Shown piece by piece: positions 1 through 8,471 of a DNA stretch of 64,000 nt. Source of the stretch: CG1-02-35-72 sp045046885 (GTDB lineage Bacteria; Bacteroidota; Bacteroidia; Flavobacteriales; Flavobacteriaceae). The stretch covers positions 66,854 through 130,853 of the forward strand of contig JASFYX010000004.1 of assembly GCA_045046885.1 (NCBI GenBank). Direction: 5' to 3'. Under the pieces are notes generated by a model. That model had not been told where the DNA came from, did not search any database, and saw only the letters and a list, made by a program, of their open reading frames with translations. The first letter of the stretch is position 1; each line of letters starts with the position of its first letter. A program made the position numbers and the translations under genes.

Positions 1-1
1 G

Positions 2-823
2 CCAATGACGCTGCAAGAAGCTTTAGAAACCACAAAAATTCATTCTGTTGTAGGACGCGTTAAAGAAAATGTAGGCTTGATGAGCCAGAGGCCTTTCAGA
101 TCGCCGCATCATACTATTAGCGATGTGGCTTTGGTAGGCGGTGGCGCTTATCCGCAACCTGGCGAAATATCATTATCGCACAATGGCGTTTTATTTTTAG
201 ATGAATTACCAGAATTTAAACGCACCGTTTTGGAAGTGATGCGGCAACCTTTGGAGGATAGAGAAGTCACCATTTCGCGGGCTAAATTCACGGTGACGTA
301 TCCTTGTAGTTTTATGTTGGTAGCCAGTATGAATCCGAGCCCGAGTGGTTATTTTGCCGATGACGAAAAAGGTTTATCATCATCTCCACAAGAAATGCAA
401 CGTTATTTGAGTAAAATATCAGGTCCCCTTTTAGATAGGATTGATATTCATATAGAAGTGCAACCAGTTCCTTTTGAGAAATTAGCTGAAGAACGCAAAG
501 GCGAATCGAGTAAAGTTATTAGAGAGCGCGTTATTAAAGCCAGAGAAGCTCAGACAGAACGCTTTAAAAACAATAAGAAAGTCCATTATAATGCCCAAAT
601 GACGGTGAAACAAATAAGCAAATATTGTGCTTTAAATTCAGAGAGTATGGATTTAATCAAAATTGCTATGGATAAATTAGGTTTATCGGCAAGAGCCTAC
701 GACCGTATTTTAAAAGTGGCCCGTACAATAGCCGATTTAGAAGGAATAGAAAATATAAAACCCAACTATATTTCAGAAGCTATTCAATATAGAAGTTTGG
801 ATAGAGAAGGGTGGTTGGGTTAA
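2..823 (+). CDS. comM: Mg chelatase-like AAA+ ATPase ComM/YifB, C-terminal part (5' end outside window)
   Basis: This is the C-terminal half of a YifB/ComM-family AAA+ protein. The family is usually about 510 residues; roughly 273 are visible and the frame is open to the window edge, so the N-terminal part lies upstream. A Mg-chelatase core is visible: FRSPHHTIS, then GGGAYPQPGEISLSHNG, a Walker B-like GVLFLDELPEF and the sensor region ASMNPSP. It is followed by the family's C-terminal domain with LSARAYDRILKVARTIADL. In other bacteria ComM is a hexameric helicase that promotes branch migration during integration of transforming DNA; that role here is inferred from the family. The next gene starts 17 bases downstream on the same strand but looks unrelated. 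Confidence 0.93.
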   Translation, partial: PMTLQEALETTKIHSVVGRVKENVGLMSQRPFRSPHHTISDVALVGGGAYPQPGEISLSHNGVLFLDELPEFKRTVLEVMRQPLEDREVTISRAKFTVTYPCSFMLVASMNPSPSGYFADDEKGLSSSPQEMQRYLSKISGPLLDRIDIHIEVQPVPFEKLAEERKGESSKVIRERVIKAREAQTERFKNNKKVHYNAQMTVKQISKYCALNSESMDLIKIAMDKLGLSARAYDRILKVARTIADLEGIENIKPNYISEAIQYRSLDREGWLG

Positions 824-840
824 ATTTTAAATCTATTTAA

Positions 841-1353
841 ATGAAAAAAACACTATTATTAATTTTGTTTTTAGGAACTTTTTCAGGTTGGGCTTGTCTT
901 TGCCCGCCGCCAGGTCGTTTAGATGATGCTAGGCAAAGAGAAATCCAAAGTTCAGATATTATTGTTATTGCAGATGTCTTTGAAATAAATAAATCAGATC
1001 ATACTTTTAAAGTAAGAATAATCGAAGTATTTAAAGGTAAAACTAAGAAAGGAAAAATTATGATGATTAAAAATTGGCGTTTTTGTGAACCTAACGTTGA
1101 TAAAAATGGAAAATGGCTTATATATAGTAGTATAATAGACGGAAGTTTATATGTAAACGATTGTGGTTTGACCAGAAGTTTTAGGCATCCTGAAAATAAT
1201 TCGCATTTTTTTATTCCGAGAATACCTCCTTTTAACATATCAAAATCTAGATTAATTAGATTTGATAAAAGAGAAATTAGAAGAATAAAAAGGATTGCAC
1301 CAAGAATGTTAAAGAAAGAAGTAGCACTTTTAAGAAGAATAGCGTCTTCCTAA
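841..1353 (+). CDS. secreted TIMP/NTR-like small protein, function unknown
   Basis: A 170-residue exported protein. The N-terminus is a signal peptide ending around WAC, and the mature chain would begin with Cys19-Leu-Cys21-Pro-Pro. A mature N-terminal CxCxP is the hallmark of netrin-like (NTR/TIMP) domains. Two more cysteines, C82 and C108, could form the two disulfides expected with C19 and C21. The segment after the cysteines (VIADVFEI, VRIIEVFKGKTKKG) matches the beta-barrel style of bacterial NTR-like proteins. The tail from about residue 125 is very basic. A lipoprotein is possible because the Cys sits at the cleavage site, but the residues before it fit a lipobox poorly. The role is unknown. 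Confidence 0.75.
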   Translation: MKKTLLLILFLGTFSGWACLCPPPGRLDDARQREIQSSDIIVIADVFEINKSDHTFKVRIIEVFKGKTKKGKIMMIKNWRFCEPNVDKNGKWLIYSSIIDGSLYVNDCGLTRSFRHPENNSHFFIPRIPPFNISKSRLIRFDKREIRRIKRIAPRMLKKEVALLRRIASS

Positions 1354-1378
1354 GCTTCAGCCTGACAAATATAACTAA

Positions 1379-1402
1379 TGTCACCCTGAGCGAAGTCGAA
1401 GG
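1379..1402. repeat. CTGAGCGAAGTCGAAG-type intergenic repeat
   Basis: The intergenic stretch before cbpA contains CCCTGAGCGAAGTCGAAGG and, a little further on, a degenerate partial copy around CCCTGTCAGTCC. The same core appears in this window at 46613-46643, 60197-60221 and, inverted, at 62926-62942. It belongs to the short dispersed intergenic repeats common in Flavobacteriaceae. No promoter function can be assigned. Confidence 0.7.
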
Positions 1403-1476
1403 GAATGTCACCCTGTCAGTCCGCCTCTGGAGGAAACGAAGTTGAAGCGTAGAGAATTATATAAAAATAAACAAAT

Positions 1477-2373
1477 ATGGCATTTATAGATTATTATAAA
1501 ATACTGGGTATTAGTAAAAATGCAACAGAGAAAGAGATTAAAAAAGCCTATCGTAAGTTGGCTAGAAAGCACCATCCCGATTTAAATCCTAATGATAAAG
1601 AAGCCGAGAAAAAATTTAAAGAAATCAACGAGGCAAATGAGGTTTTGAGTAATCCAGAAAACCGAAAGAAATATGATAAATACGGTAAAGATTGGCAACA
1701 TGCCGATGCTTTTGAAAAAGCCGAAAAACAGCAAAGGCAATATAGTGGGGCTAAGCAAAATCAAAGTACCGGTGGTTTTTCTGACAGTGATTATTCAGAT
1801 TTTTTTGAATCTATGTTCGGTGGAGCAGGATCAAGAGCGGGAGGAAGACAAGTAAAATTTAGAGGACAAGACTATGGCGCTGAGTTACATTTAGATATTA
1901 GAGATGTTTTTACCAGTCATAAGCGCACCTTAACGGTTGACGGAAAGAAAATTAGATTGACTATCCCAGCAGGCGTTAAAGATAGTCAGATAATAAAAAT
2001 TAAAGGTTATGGTGGCGAAGGTATTAACGGTGGTCCAAAAGGCGATTTGCACATTAAATTTGTCATTAATAATCACACCACTTTTAAATTAGACAAAAAC
2101 GACCTTTACACGACTGTCAATTTAGATTTATATACGGCTGTTTTGGGAGGTGAAGTAACCATAAATACTTTTAACGGCAAAGTAAAATTAAAAGTAAAAC
2201 CCGAAACCCAAAACGCTACTAAAGTAAAATTACGTGGTAAAGGTTTTCCTATCTATAAAAAAGAAGGCACTTTTGGTGATTTGTACGTGACTTATCAAAT
2301 ACAAATTCCGACAAAACTGACCGAAAAAGAAAAAAAATTATTTAAAGAACTCGCTAATCTCAGAAAATCATGA
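1477..2373 (+). CDS. cbpA: J-domain co-chaperone, CbpA/DnaJ type without zinc finger
   Basis: A 298-residue J-protein. Residues 4-68 are the J domain, with the HPD motif at 33-35 that stimulates the ATPase of DnaK. A Gly/Ser/Gln-rich linker follows (about 85-125), then two beta-sandwich client-binding domains. The Cys-rich zinc finger of true DnaJ is absent, which makes this a type II (CbpA-like) protein. The stop codon overlaps the start of the next gene (ATGA), and that gene encodes a CbpM-like partner, which supports CbpA over a generic DnaJ paralogue. Confidence 0.93.
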   Translation: MAFIDYYKILGISKNATEKEIKKAYRKLARKHHPDLNPNDKEAEKKFKEINEANEVLSNPENRKKYDKYGKDWQHADAFEKAEKQQRQYSGAKQNQSTGGFSDSDYSDFFESMFGGAGSRAGGRQVKFRGQDYGAELHLDIRDVFTSHKRTLTVDGKKIRLTIPAGVKDSQIIKIKGYGGEGINGGPKGDLHIKFVINNHTTFKLDKNDLYTTVNLDLYTAVLGGEVTINTFNGKVKLKVKPETQNATKVKLRGKGFPIYKKEGTFGDLYVTYQIQIPTKLTEKEKKLFKELANLRKS

Positions 2374-2663
2374 ACAAAAAAGACTATATATCCGTAGACG
2401 AATTGTGTAATCATTACCACATAGAAATTTCTTTTTTTACAAGGTTAAATGATATGGGCTTGATTAAAATGAGTACTATACAAAAAACTGAATGTATAAA
2501 TAGAGATGTGCTGAGTGATGTAGAGAAAATGTTAAGGCTACACCAAGAACTCGATGTTAATTTTGAAGGCATTGATGTGGCTTTTAATCTGCTTAAAAAG
2601 ATTGAACTTTTACAAGAAGAACTACAGTCTGTTAAAAATAGGTTACACTTATTCGAAAACTAA
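2370..2663 (+). CDS. cbpM: CbpM-like chaperone modulator (MerR-type HTH fold)
   Basis: A 97-residue protein with an N-terminal helix-turn-helix-like segment (YISVDELCNHYHIEISFF, then LNDMGLI) and a C-terminal helical region ending in a short coiled coil (LLQEELQSVKNRLHLFE). This is the size and layout of CbpM, which binds the J domain of CbpA and blocks its co-chaperone activity. The start overlaps the cbpA stop by four bases, so the two are translationally coupled. The family was assigned by architecture and context because sequence identity in this family is low. Confidence 0.8.
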   Translation: MNKKDYISVDELCNHYHIEISFFTRLNDMGLIKMSTIQKTECINRDVLSDVEKMLRLHQELDVNFEGIDVAFNLLKKIELLQEELQSVKNRLHLFEN

Positions 2664-2687
2664 GTTTATAGAGGATAAAGAACAATA

Positions 2688-3212
2688 ATGAACGCTATAA
2701 TAGAAACTGAAAGAACTTTTATGCGTCCTTTTACAGAGGACGATACGCAAGCTGTATTCGATTTTGGCTCTAACAAAGAAGTCCAAAAACATACTGGTGA
2801 TAAATTATTAGAATCAATTGATCAAGCTAAAAACACCATCCGGAATGTATGGTTTGCCGATTATAAAAAGTATGGTTATGGTCGTTGGGCTGTTGTACAT
2901 AAAAAAGACAATAAAGTAATAGGTTTTGCCGGCCTAAAATACTTGCCCGAATTCAGAAAAACCGATATAGGTTATAGATTTTTACCTCAATATTGGGGGC
3001 AAGGTATTGCCACAGAAGTATCGCTCCCTATTATAAAATATGGTTTTGAAAAGTTAGGCTTAAAAGAAATAATAGGCATTGCAGACCCTGTAAATAAAGG
3101 TTCTATAAAAGTTCTTCAAAAAATTGGTCTTAAATATTATAAAAAAGCTATTTATGACGAAGGAACTACCAAAAAATATCTTTGGTATAAAATCAAAAAA
3201 GAAGATTATTAA
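2688..3212 (+). CDS. GNAT-family N-acetyltransferase (RimJ/RimL-like)
   Basis: A 174-residue acetyltransferase. It opens with ETERTFMRPFTEDDTQAVF, the start typical of RimJ/RimL-type GNATs. The acetyl-CoA pyrophosphate loop is QYWGQGIA at about 101-108, followed by DPVNKGSIKVLQKIGLKY, where Asn and the conserved GF/GL end motif sit. The substrate cannot be told from sequence: ribosomal protein N-termini, other proteins and small amines are all possible. It starts 24 bases after cbpM and may be read through from that operon. Confidence 0.9.
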   Translation: MNAIIETERTFMRPFTEDDTQAVFDFGSNKEVQKHTGDKLLESIDQAKNTIRNVWFADYKKYGYGRWAVVHKKDNKVIGFAGLKYLPEFRKTDIGYRFLPQYWGQGIATEVSLPIIKYGFEKLGLKEIIGIADPVNKGSIKVLQKIGLKYYKKAIYDEGTTKKYLWYKIKKEDY

Positions 3213-3297
3213 AGAGCTGTTTAAAACAATAGGTATTTTCTTAACATATTAAGATAAAATTAACAGCAATTGACTATCAAAGCCCTAAATTATTGAT

Positions 3298-3305
3298 TAG
3301 ATTTG
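3298..3305 (+). promoter_or_regulatory. -7 promoter element for the cytochrome c'-like gene
   Basis: TAGATTTG matches the Bacteroidota -7 consensus TAnnTTTG exactly and lies 22 bases before the start codon at 3328. No well-spaced TTG is seen upstream. It marks a transcription start separate from the GNAT gene. Confidence 0.55.
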
Positions 3306-3327
3306 AAGTATTAAAAATTAACCAAAC

Positions 3328-3831
3328 ATGAAAATTTCCAAATTAACCGTAAGTGCACTTTTAGTTGTACTAAGTCTCACTTTTACTGCTTGTAACAGAA
3401 ATAAAAATAACAAACAAGATAAAAAAGAGGTAAAGCAAATGCATAATCACAATCAAATGATGATGCACAATATGAAAATGACACCCGATACGCGGATATC
3501 GCTAAACGTGTCACCTCAAAAAGCCCAACACCAATTGATGAATATGCGGAATCATGTTAAAGCTGTTCAAGAAATTATTGGTTATTTGTCTAATGACGAA
3601 TATGACAAAGCTTCTGAGGTAGCTGCTACTAAGCTAGGCCTAACCGATGAGATGAAAATGATGTGTTCGTCTTTTGGGAATGAAGAATTTGAAAAAATGG
3701 GAATGACTTTTCACAATAATGCCGATAAAATGAGTGAAATTTTTAAGACAAAAGACAAAAATAAATCGCTCGAAGCTTTAGCACTAACTATGAATTCTTG
3801 TGTTAATTGTCATGCGACTTTTAAGCAGTAG
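3328..3831 (+). CDS. cytochrome c'/c556-like haem lipoprotein with Met/His-rich segment
   Basis: A 167-residue exported protein. The signal peptide ends in LSLTFTAC with a probable lipid-modified Cys22. Residues 38-51 are rich in His and Met (MHNHNQMMMHNMKM), suggesting a metal site, perhaps copper. The rest is all-helical, and a single haem-binding CxxCH lies almost at the C-terminus (C158, C161, H162, followed by ATFKQ). One C-terminal CxxCH behind a four-helix region is the signature of class II cytochromes c (c'/c556). These bind gases or carry electrons in the cell envelope. The partner is unknown, since neither neighbour is respiratory. Confidence 0.72.
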   Translation: MKISKLTVSALLVVLSLTFTACNRNKNNKQDKKEVKQMHNHNQMMMHNMKMTPDTRISLNVSPQKAQHQLMNMRNHVKAVQEIIGYLSNDEYDKASEVAATKLGLTDEMKMMCSSFGNEEFEKMGMTFHNNADKMSEIFKTKDKNKSLEALALTMNSCVNCHATFKQ

Positions 3832-3888
3832 TCAAGAAACCTTTTGAGATGTTTCTATTTATTTTAGCAATACTATAAAAGTTAGAAA

Positions 3889-6045
3889 ATGAGAAAATCA
3901 TTTTTAACTATATCATTTTTAATATTATCTAATCATTTTTTATTTGCACAGCATGCCGAGCCAAGTGTCATGCACGTCCTTAAAATTAGTGATAAAATTA
4001 TTTTTGACGGAAATTTAAACGAAGCTTTTTGGCAGCAGGCTCCGCACATCAGTAACTTTACACAACGCGAATTAAACTTCGGTCAGCCGGCTACAGAGCG
4101 CACAGAAGTAGCGGTAGTTTACAATAATAATACTTTGTACATTGGTGTGTGGTGCTATCAAAAAGATATGACCAAGTTGGTGGCTAAAAGTATGAATACC
4201 GATTTTGATTATGAAGCCGACGATAATTTTCAGATAATGATAAGTCCGTTTAACGATAACCGCAACGGCTACCTTTTTGTGACAAACCCTAATGGTGCGC
4301 GTGCCGATATTCAAATATATAGTGGCGAAGATGGCAACGAAGATTGGAATGGCGTTTGGGATGTTAAAACAAGCTTAACCGATAAAGGTTGGTTTGCCGA
4401 AGTAGAGATACCATTCAGTACATTACAATTTAAAAAAGGACAAGAACTTACGTGGGCCTTGAATTTTGAACGCGATATTGTGTCAGAAAACGAGCAAGCT
4501 TTATGGCAGGGTTGGTCTAGAGATAACTCAATTTATGCCGTAGTAAATGCAGGCAGACTAGAAGGTATAAAGGATATTTCGTATGCGCAAAAATTTGAGT
4601 TTAAACCCTATGGTTTGTCGGCCAGACAAAGCAGTACAAATGCTAAAATAGGCTATTCAATAAGAGCAGGGGCAGACCTCAATGTCAATCTCTCTCCAAC
4701 GCTTAAATTAAATCTAACCACGTCAACTGATTTTGCCCAAGTGGAATCAGATAGAATACCCGTTAACTTAACGCGATTCAATATATTTTTTCCCGAAAAA
4801 AGACAGTTCTTCTTAGAAGGTTTCGATTTGTTTAACTTTTATTTGGGCGACAGAAATAATGCTTTTTATTCGCGAAGGATAGGTATTAAAGACGGCAAGC
4901 AAGTCCCCATTGTTGTGGGCGCACGTGTGTTTGGTAAGGTGGGTAAAAACAACATTGGATTTCTTAATATTCAAGAAGGGGCATCTGCTAATTCACCCGC
5001 TACAAATAATACGGTATTGCGTTATAAAAGAGATATTGGCGCACAATCTTATATAGGTGGTTTTTTTACGAACGTTGTTAATAATGGTTTTTCTAATCAG
5101 GTTTTAGGTTTTGATGCTTTATATCAAACTTCTAAATTTTTTAAAAATAAAAACCTGGCCGTAGCGGGTAAAATCACAACCAACTTAGATCATTTTTCTT
5201 TTCAAGACAATGCACTTACCTATAGAATTTCAATAGATTATCCCAACGATCTTATCGATAATTTTATGGCTGTTGCAAGTATGCAAAAGGATTTTAATCC
5301 AGCTTTGGGCTACATCCGTCGTAGTAATTACAATTCTTATACTTGGTCTTTAAGGGTTACACCACGGTGGTTTTCTAAATGGGGCGTTAAGCGCATGTTG
5401 TTTAAACCTTGGGGATTTACGGTTTACAACACCAATACAACAGGCGAATTAGAAAGTGTTTCTAATGAGACAAGGCCTTTGGGAGCCGTTTTTAAATCGG
5501 GGGAACGCTTTGAAATTAATTTTATTCAGAATTTTGACCGTCTTGATAGGCATTTTGACGTGACTGATAACATCAGTATTCCCACAGGGAAATATTGGAT
5601 GCACAAATACGAAGTGCAATTCGAGACCTACAAATCGCGTAAGGTATGGGCCTTTTTACTGTATAATTTTGGTGATTTTTACACAGGACGTATCAAGACT
5701 TTTGAAAGCGAATTGGGGATTAATTTTAGCAAGCATTTAAACCTTTCGGGATCTTATACGTGGAATACAGTTAACTTACCCGAAGGGAATTTTACAACCA
5801 ATGAAATTGCTACTTACCTTAATTATGCCTTTACTACTAGGTTAAACCTGTCTTTATTTGGGCAATACAACAGTTTAGACGAAGTGATGATTTATAATAT
5901 CAGGCTACATTTAATCCCTAAAATTGGGTCTGATTTCTACTTTGTTTACAATCTTGAATATGATGATCCTATAAAACAAATAAATGTACTCAAGCCTAAT
6001 CTAACAAATGCTGTTGCTAAATTTATTTATAGAATAACATTTTAA
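3889..6045 (+). CDS. outer-membrane protein with CBM9-like domain and DUF5916 barrel
   Basis: A 718-residue protein with a signal peptide ending at FLFAQ. Residues about 25-230 resemble the carbohydrate-binding family 9 / DOMON-like sandwich (IIFDGNLNEAFWQQAP, then DDNFQIMISPFND and WFAEVEIPFSTLQF). The remainder is the DUF5916 domain with the characteristic FPEKRQFFLEGFDLFNF and a C-terminal barrel with alternating aromatic strands ending in YRITF, as expected for an outer-membrane protein. Its substrate is unknown. It does not sit in a polysaccharide-utilisation locus here, so a sugar role should not be assumed. Confidence 0.85.
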   Translation: MRKSFLTISFLILSNHFLFAQHAEPSVMHVLKISDKIIFDGNLNEAFWQQAPHISNFTQRELNFGQPATERTEVAVVYNNNTLYIGVWCYQKDMTKLVAKSMNTDFDYEADDNFQIMISPFNDNRNGYLFVTNPNGARADIQIYSGEDGNEDWNGVWDVKTSLTDKGWFAEVEIPFSTLQFKKGQELTWALNFERDIVSENEQALWQGWSRDNSIYAVVNAGRLEGIKDISYAQKFEFKPYGLSARQSSTNAKIGYSIRAGADLNVNLSPTLKLNLTTSTDFAQVESDRIPVNLTRFNIFFPEKRQFFLEGFDLFNFYLGDRNNAFYSRRIGIKDGKQVPIVVGARVFGKVGKNNIGFLNIQEGASANSPATNNTVLRYKRDIGAQSYIGGFFTNVVNNGFSNQVLGFDALYQTSKFFKNKNLAVAGKITTNLDHFSFQDNALTYRISIDYPNDLIDNFMAVASMQKDFNPALGYIRRSNYNSYTWSLRVTPRWFSKWGVKRMLFKPWGFTVYNTNTTGELESVSNETRPLGAVFKSGERFEINFIQNFDRLDRHFDVTDNISIPTGKYWMHKYEVQFETYKSRKVWAFLLYNFGDFYTGRIKTFESELGINFSKHLNLSGSYTWNTVNLPEGNFTTNEIATYLNYAFTTRLNLSLFGQYNSLDEVMIYNIRLHLIPKIGSDFYFVYNLEYDDPIKQINVLKPNLTNAVAKFIYRITF

Positions 6046-6124
6046 TAGCTTCAATTAGCTATGGTACTTCTATTGTTGTAATATTTTTGTTCAATACCCT
6101 TCTTTTGAATTTGCATCAAAAATT

Positions 6125-7183
6125 TTAATTAACAATCACCTTTTTAACAGCCGTTTTATTATCGGTAGTTACTTTTAGCATATAAAACCCTGTTGGTAGA
6201 TTGGGGATTGTTTGTTTTTTAGTGGTCATTCTGTGTTTGTACAATAATTGTCCGCTTATATTGTAAAGTGTAATATCTGCTTGATTTTGTTTGTTTAAAA
6301 CAATATTGATACTGTGTGTGTTAGATGGATTTGGGTACACCTCAAAACTTTTTAGTTCATAATTAGCCACAGCCAAAGTACCCCACGTATCTTGGGCTTG
6401 TGTGCCGCCCCAAATACGGGTGGCCAAAGCGGGATTATCTATAAACGGATTGCGGTTACCTTGCAACGATTCAGAAACAGGATTGCGTTGCAATTCAACA
6501 GCCGAAACAGGGTCGGCAGCATTCCAATCTAAAAACAAATTAATCATATTACTGTCAATGCTATTGGTTGTACCAATACCCACGTTTACGGGCAAACATT
6601 GGGTTTCGGCCACAGATTTGCCATCGCCGTCGTAGCGGATATACATATACATAATAATACGTGCTACATCGCCTTTCCACTCATCACCGGGGTACCAACC
6701 ACCTCCTGTAGCATGCGAAGTGCCACTACCGCTTATAAATTTTAAACTGCTGCGGTTGCTATTTCTAGAAACATCGGCCGGACGCAGATTTTGCATATCG
6801 GTGCCTGGTCCTGGGTTATTTGTTGTTAATGACGGATTGGCTAAAGACTTGGCAAAAACGTGCTCCCTATTCCAATCGCCTGTATTACCACCATGCTGAT
6901 TTATTCCTCGCTCGTGGTCGTTGGTAATATCGCCGTCAGAACCGTTTTCCCATCCGTAAATTAAAAGGACTTCGGAACTGTTTGACGGATTAACATCGGC
7001 GGCTTGCAAGGCTGTCCAACCATAAGGAATAAGCGTTGTGTGTGTATTTTTGACTTTAGTCGATAATTCTGTTTTTAAAGCCATCCCCGTTAAGGTGAGA
7101 TTCACATCGTTGTAATACGACGGAATTTGTGCTATAAGTAGCTGAGATACAAATATAAAAAGGAGAAGTAAAGTTTTTTTCAT
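6125..7183 (-). CDS. secreted endonuclease I with T9SS sorting domain
   Basis: A 352-residue protein with a signal peptide ending at LLIAQ. The catalytic part is an endonuclease I (EndA/NucM-type His-Me finger) domain with WNREHVFAKS at about 104-113, which supplies the catalytic His, followed by DMQNLRPADVSRNSNRS. Residues about 275-352 form a type A T9SS sorting domain (FEVYPNPSN near its start, LYNISGQLLY, LPTGFYMLKV near its end), so the enzyme should cross the outer membrane by the type IX system. It probably degrades extracellular DNA for nutrients. It lies 7 bases behind the RNA methyltransferase gene and converges with the DUF5916 gene. Confidence 0.92.
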   Translation of the reverse strand: MKKTLLLLFIFVSQLLIAQIPSYYNDVNLTLTGMALKTELSTKVKNTHTTLIPYGWTALQAADVNPSNSSEVLLIYGWENGSDGDITNDHERGINQHGGNTGDWNREHVFAKSLANPSLTTNNPGPGTDMQNLRPADVSRNSNRSSLKFISGSGTSHATGGGWYPGDEWKGDVARIIMYMYIRYDGDGKSVAETQCLPVNVGIGTTNSIDSNMINLFLDWNAADPVSAVELQRNPVSESLQGNRNPFIDNPALATRIWGGTQAQDTWGTLAVANYELKSFEVYPNPSNTHSINIVLNKQNQADITLYNISGQLLYKHRMTTKKQTIPNLPTGFYMLKVTTDNKTAVKKVIVN

Positions 7184-7190
7184 ATAAAGG

Positions 7191-8420
7191 TTATTTTATG
7201 CGTTCAATCAAAGCCATATAAAAACCGTCGAAACCTGTTTTATGCGGACATAAATGCTCTTCATTTAAAAGTCTAAAGTTATCATTATTTTTTAAAAAAA
7301 TAGCAACCTGTTGTTTATTTTCTGATGGTAATACAGAGCAAGTAGCATAAACCATTTGTCCGTTTACTTTAATTATTTTAGAATAGTTTTCTAAAATTTC
7401 TTGCTGTGTGGCGCGTATTTTATCTAAAAATTCGGGTTGTAATTTCCACTTAGCATCGGGATTGCGTTTTAAAACCCCCAAGCCACTGCAAGGCGAATCA
7501 AGTAACAATCTGTCGGCAGAATTATGCAATTTTTTTATGACTTTATTAGAATCAATAAGGCGCGGTTCTATGTTAAAAGCACCGTCGCGTTTGGCACGAC
7601 GTTTAAGCTCGCTGAGTTTATTTTTGTAAATATCTAGGGCAATAAGTTGTCCTTTATTTTCCAGAATACTGGCCAAGTGCAAAGTTTTACCACCCGCTCC
7701 TGCACAAGCATCAACAACACGCATACCCGGTTTGGCATTTAAAAAAGCCGCTACTTTTTGCGAATTGGCATCTTGTACTTCGAAAAAGCCATTTTTAAAA
7801 GCGTCACTTATAAAAACATTCTGACGTTCTTTTAAAACCAAAGCATCAGGATAATTGGATAACAATTTAGTTTCAATACCTTCTGAAGAGAGTTGTTTTT
7901 TAAGGGCTAGTTTAGAAATTTTAAGTGTGTTGACACGTAAAACAACTTGCGCGGGTTGGTTAAGCGCCTTGAGTTCTGCATCCCATTTAGCACCCAATTC
8001 TTTGACGCCCAAATCGTCTAACCAATCTGGAATTGATTCGCGTATTTTACGTGTGTTTTGAGCTTCTGCAAATCCCCCTTTTATACGACGCTCTGGCACG
8101 CCAACAAACTGTTTCCAATCGGGGAGTTTATAGCCTTTTAAAACGGCCCAAACCGTAAATATTTTCCATAAGTTTTCTTTGGTAAAATGCTCTTTTGTTC
8201 CGGCTATTTCACTGTATAAACGGCGCCATCTTACTATTTCGTAAATAGTTTCAGCTAAAAATTTACGGTCGTGAGAACCCCAACGCTTGTCGCGTTTTAA
8301 GGTGGTTTCAACCACCTTGCTAGCCAATAAACCATCGTTAAATATATAATTTAAGGCGTCTATTACGGCCAATACTAAATTTCTGTGCAAGCGCATACTG
8401 TTATTTTTTTGAGTGGGCAA
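7191..8420 (-). CDS. RsmB/NOL1-type RNA cytosine-5 methyltransferase
   Basis: A 409-residue m5C RNA methyltransferase of the RsmB/NSUN family. The N-terminal NusB-like helical part contains DRKFLAETIYEIVRWRR. The SAM-binding motif is VVDACAGAGGKT (GAGGKT at 241-246). Two catalytic cysteines are visible: C311 in DSPCSG and C361 in YATCSV, where one forms the covalent bond to C6 of cytosine and the other releases the product. It most likely modifies 16S rRNA C967 or an equivalent, but this subfamily includes other rRNA targets. An in-frame ATG at codon 9 is an alternative start. Confidence 0.9.
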   Translation of the reverse strand: MPTQKNNSMRLHRNLVLAVIDALNYIFNDGLLASKVVETTLKRDKRWGSHDRKFLAETIYEIVRWRRLYSEIAGTKEHFTKENLWKIFTVWAVLKGYKLPDWKQFVGVPERRIKGGFAEAQNTRKIRESIPDWLDDLGVKELGAKWDAELKALNQPAQVVLRVNTLKISKLALKKQLSSEGIETKLLSNYPDALVLKERQNVFISDAFKNGFFEVQDANSQKVAAFLNAKPGMRVVDACAGAGGKTLHLASILENKGQLIALDIYKNKLSELKRRAKRDGAFNIEPRLIDSNKVIKKLHNSADRLLLDSPCSGLGVLKRNPDAKWKLQPEFLDKIRATQQEILENYSKIIKVNGQMVYATCSVLPSENKQQVAIFLKNNDNFRLLNEEHLCPHKTGFDGFYMALIERIK

Positions 8421-8471
8421 AGATACTTAAAGTTTAGGCATTTACAGGCTTATTTAGTTTGTAAAATAGCT

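Noticed and set aside
3835..3857. Terminator after the cytochrome c'-like gene (AGAAAC...GTTTCT)
   Set aside because: The stem is only six base pairs and no T-run follows.
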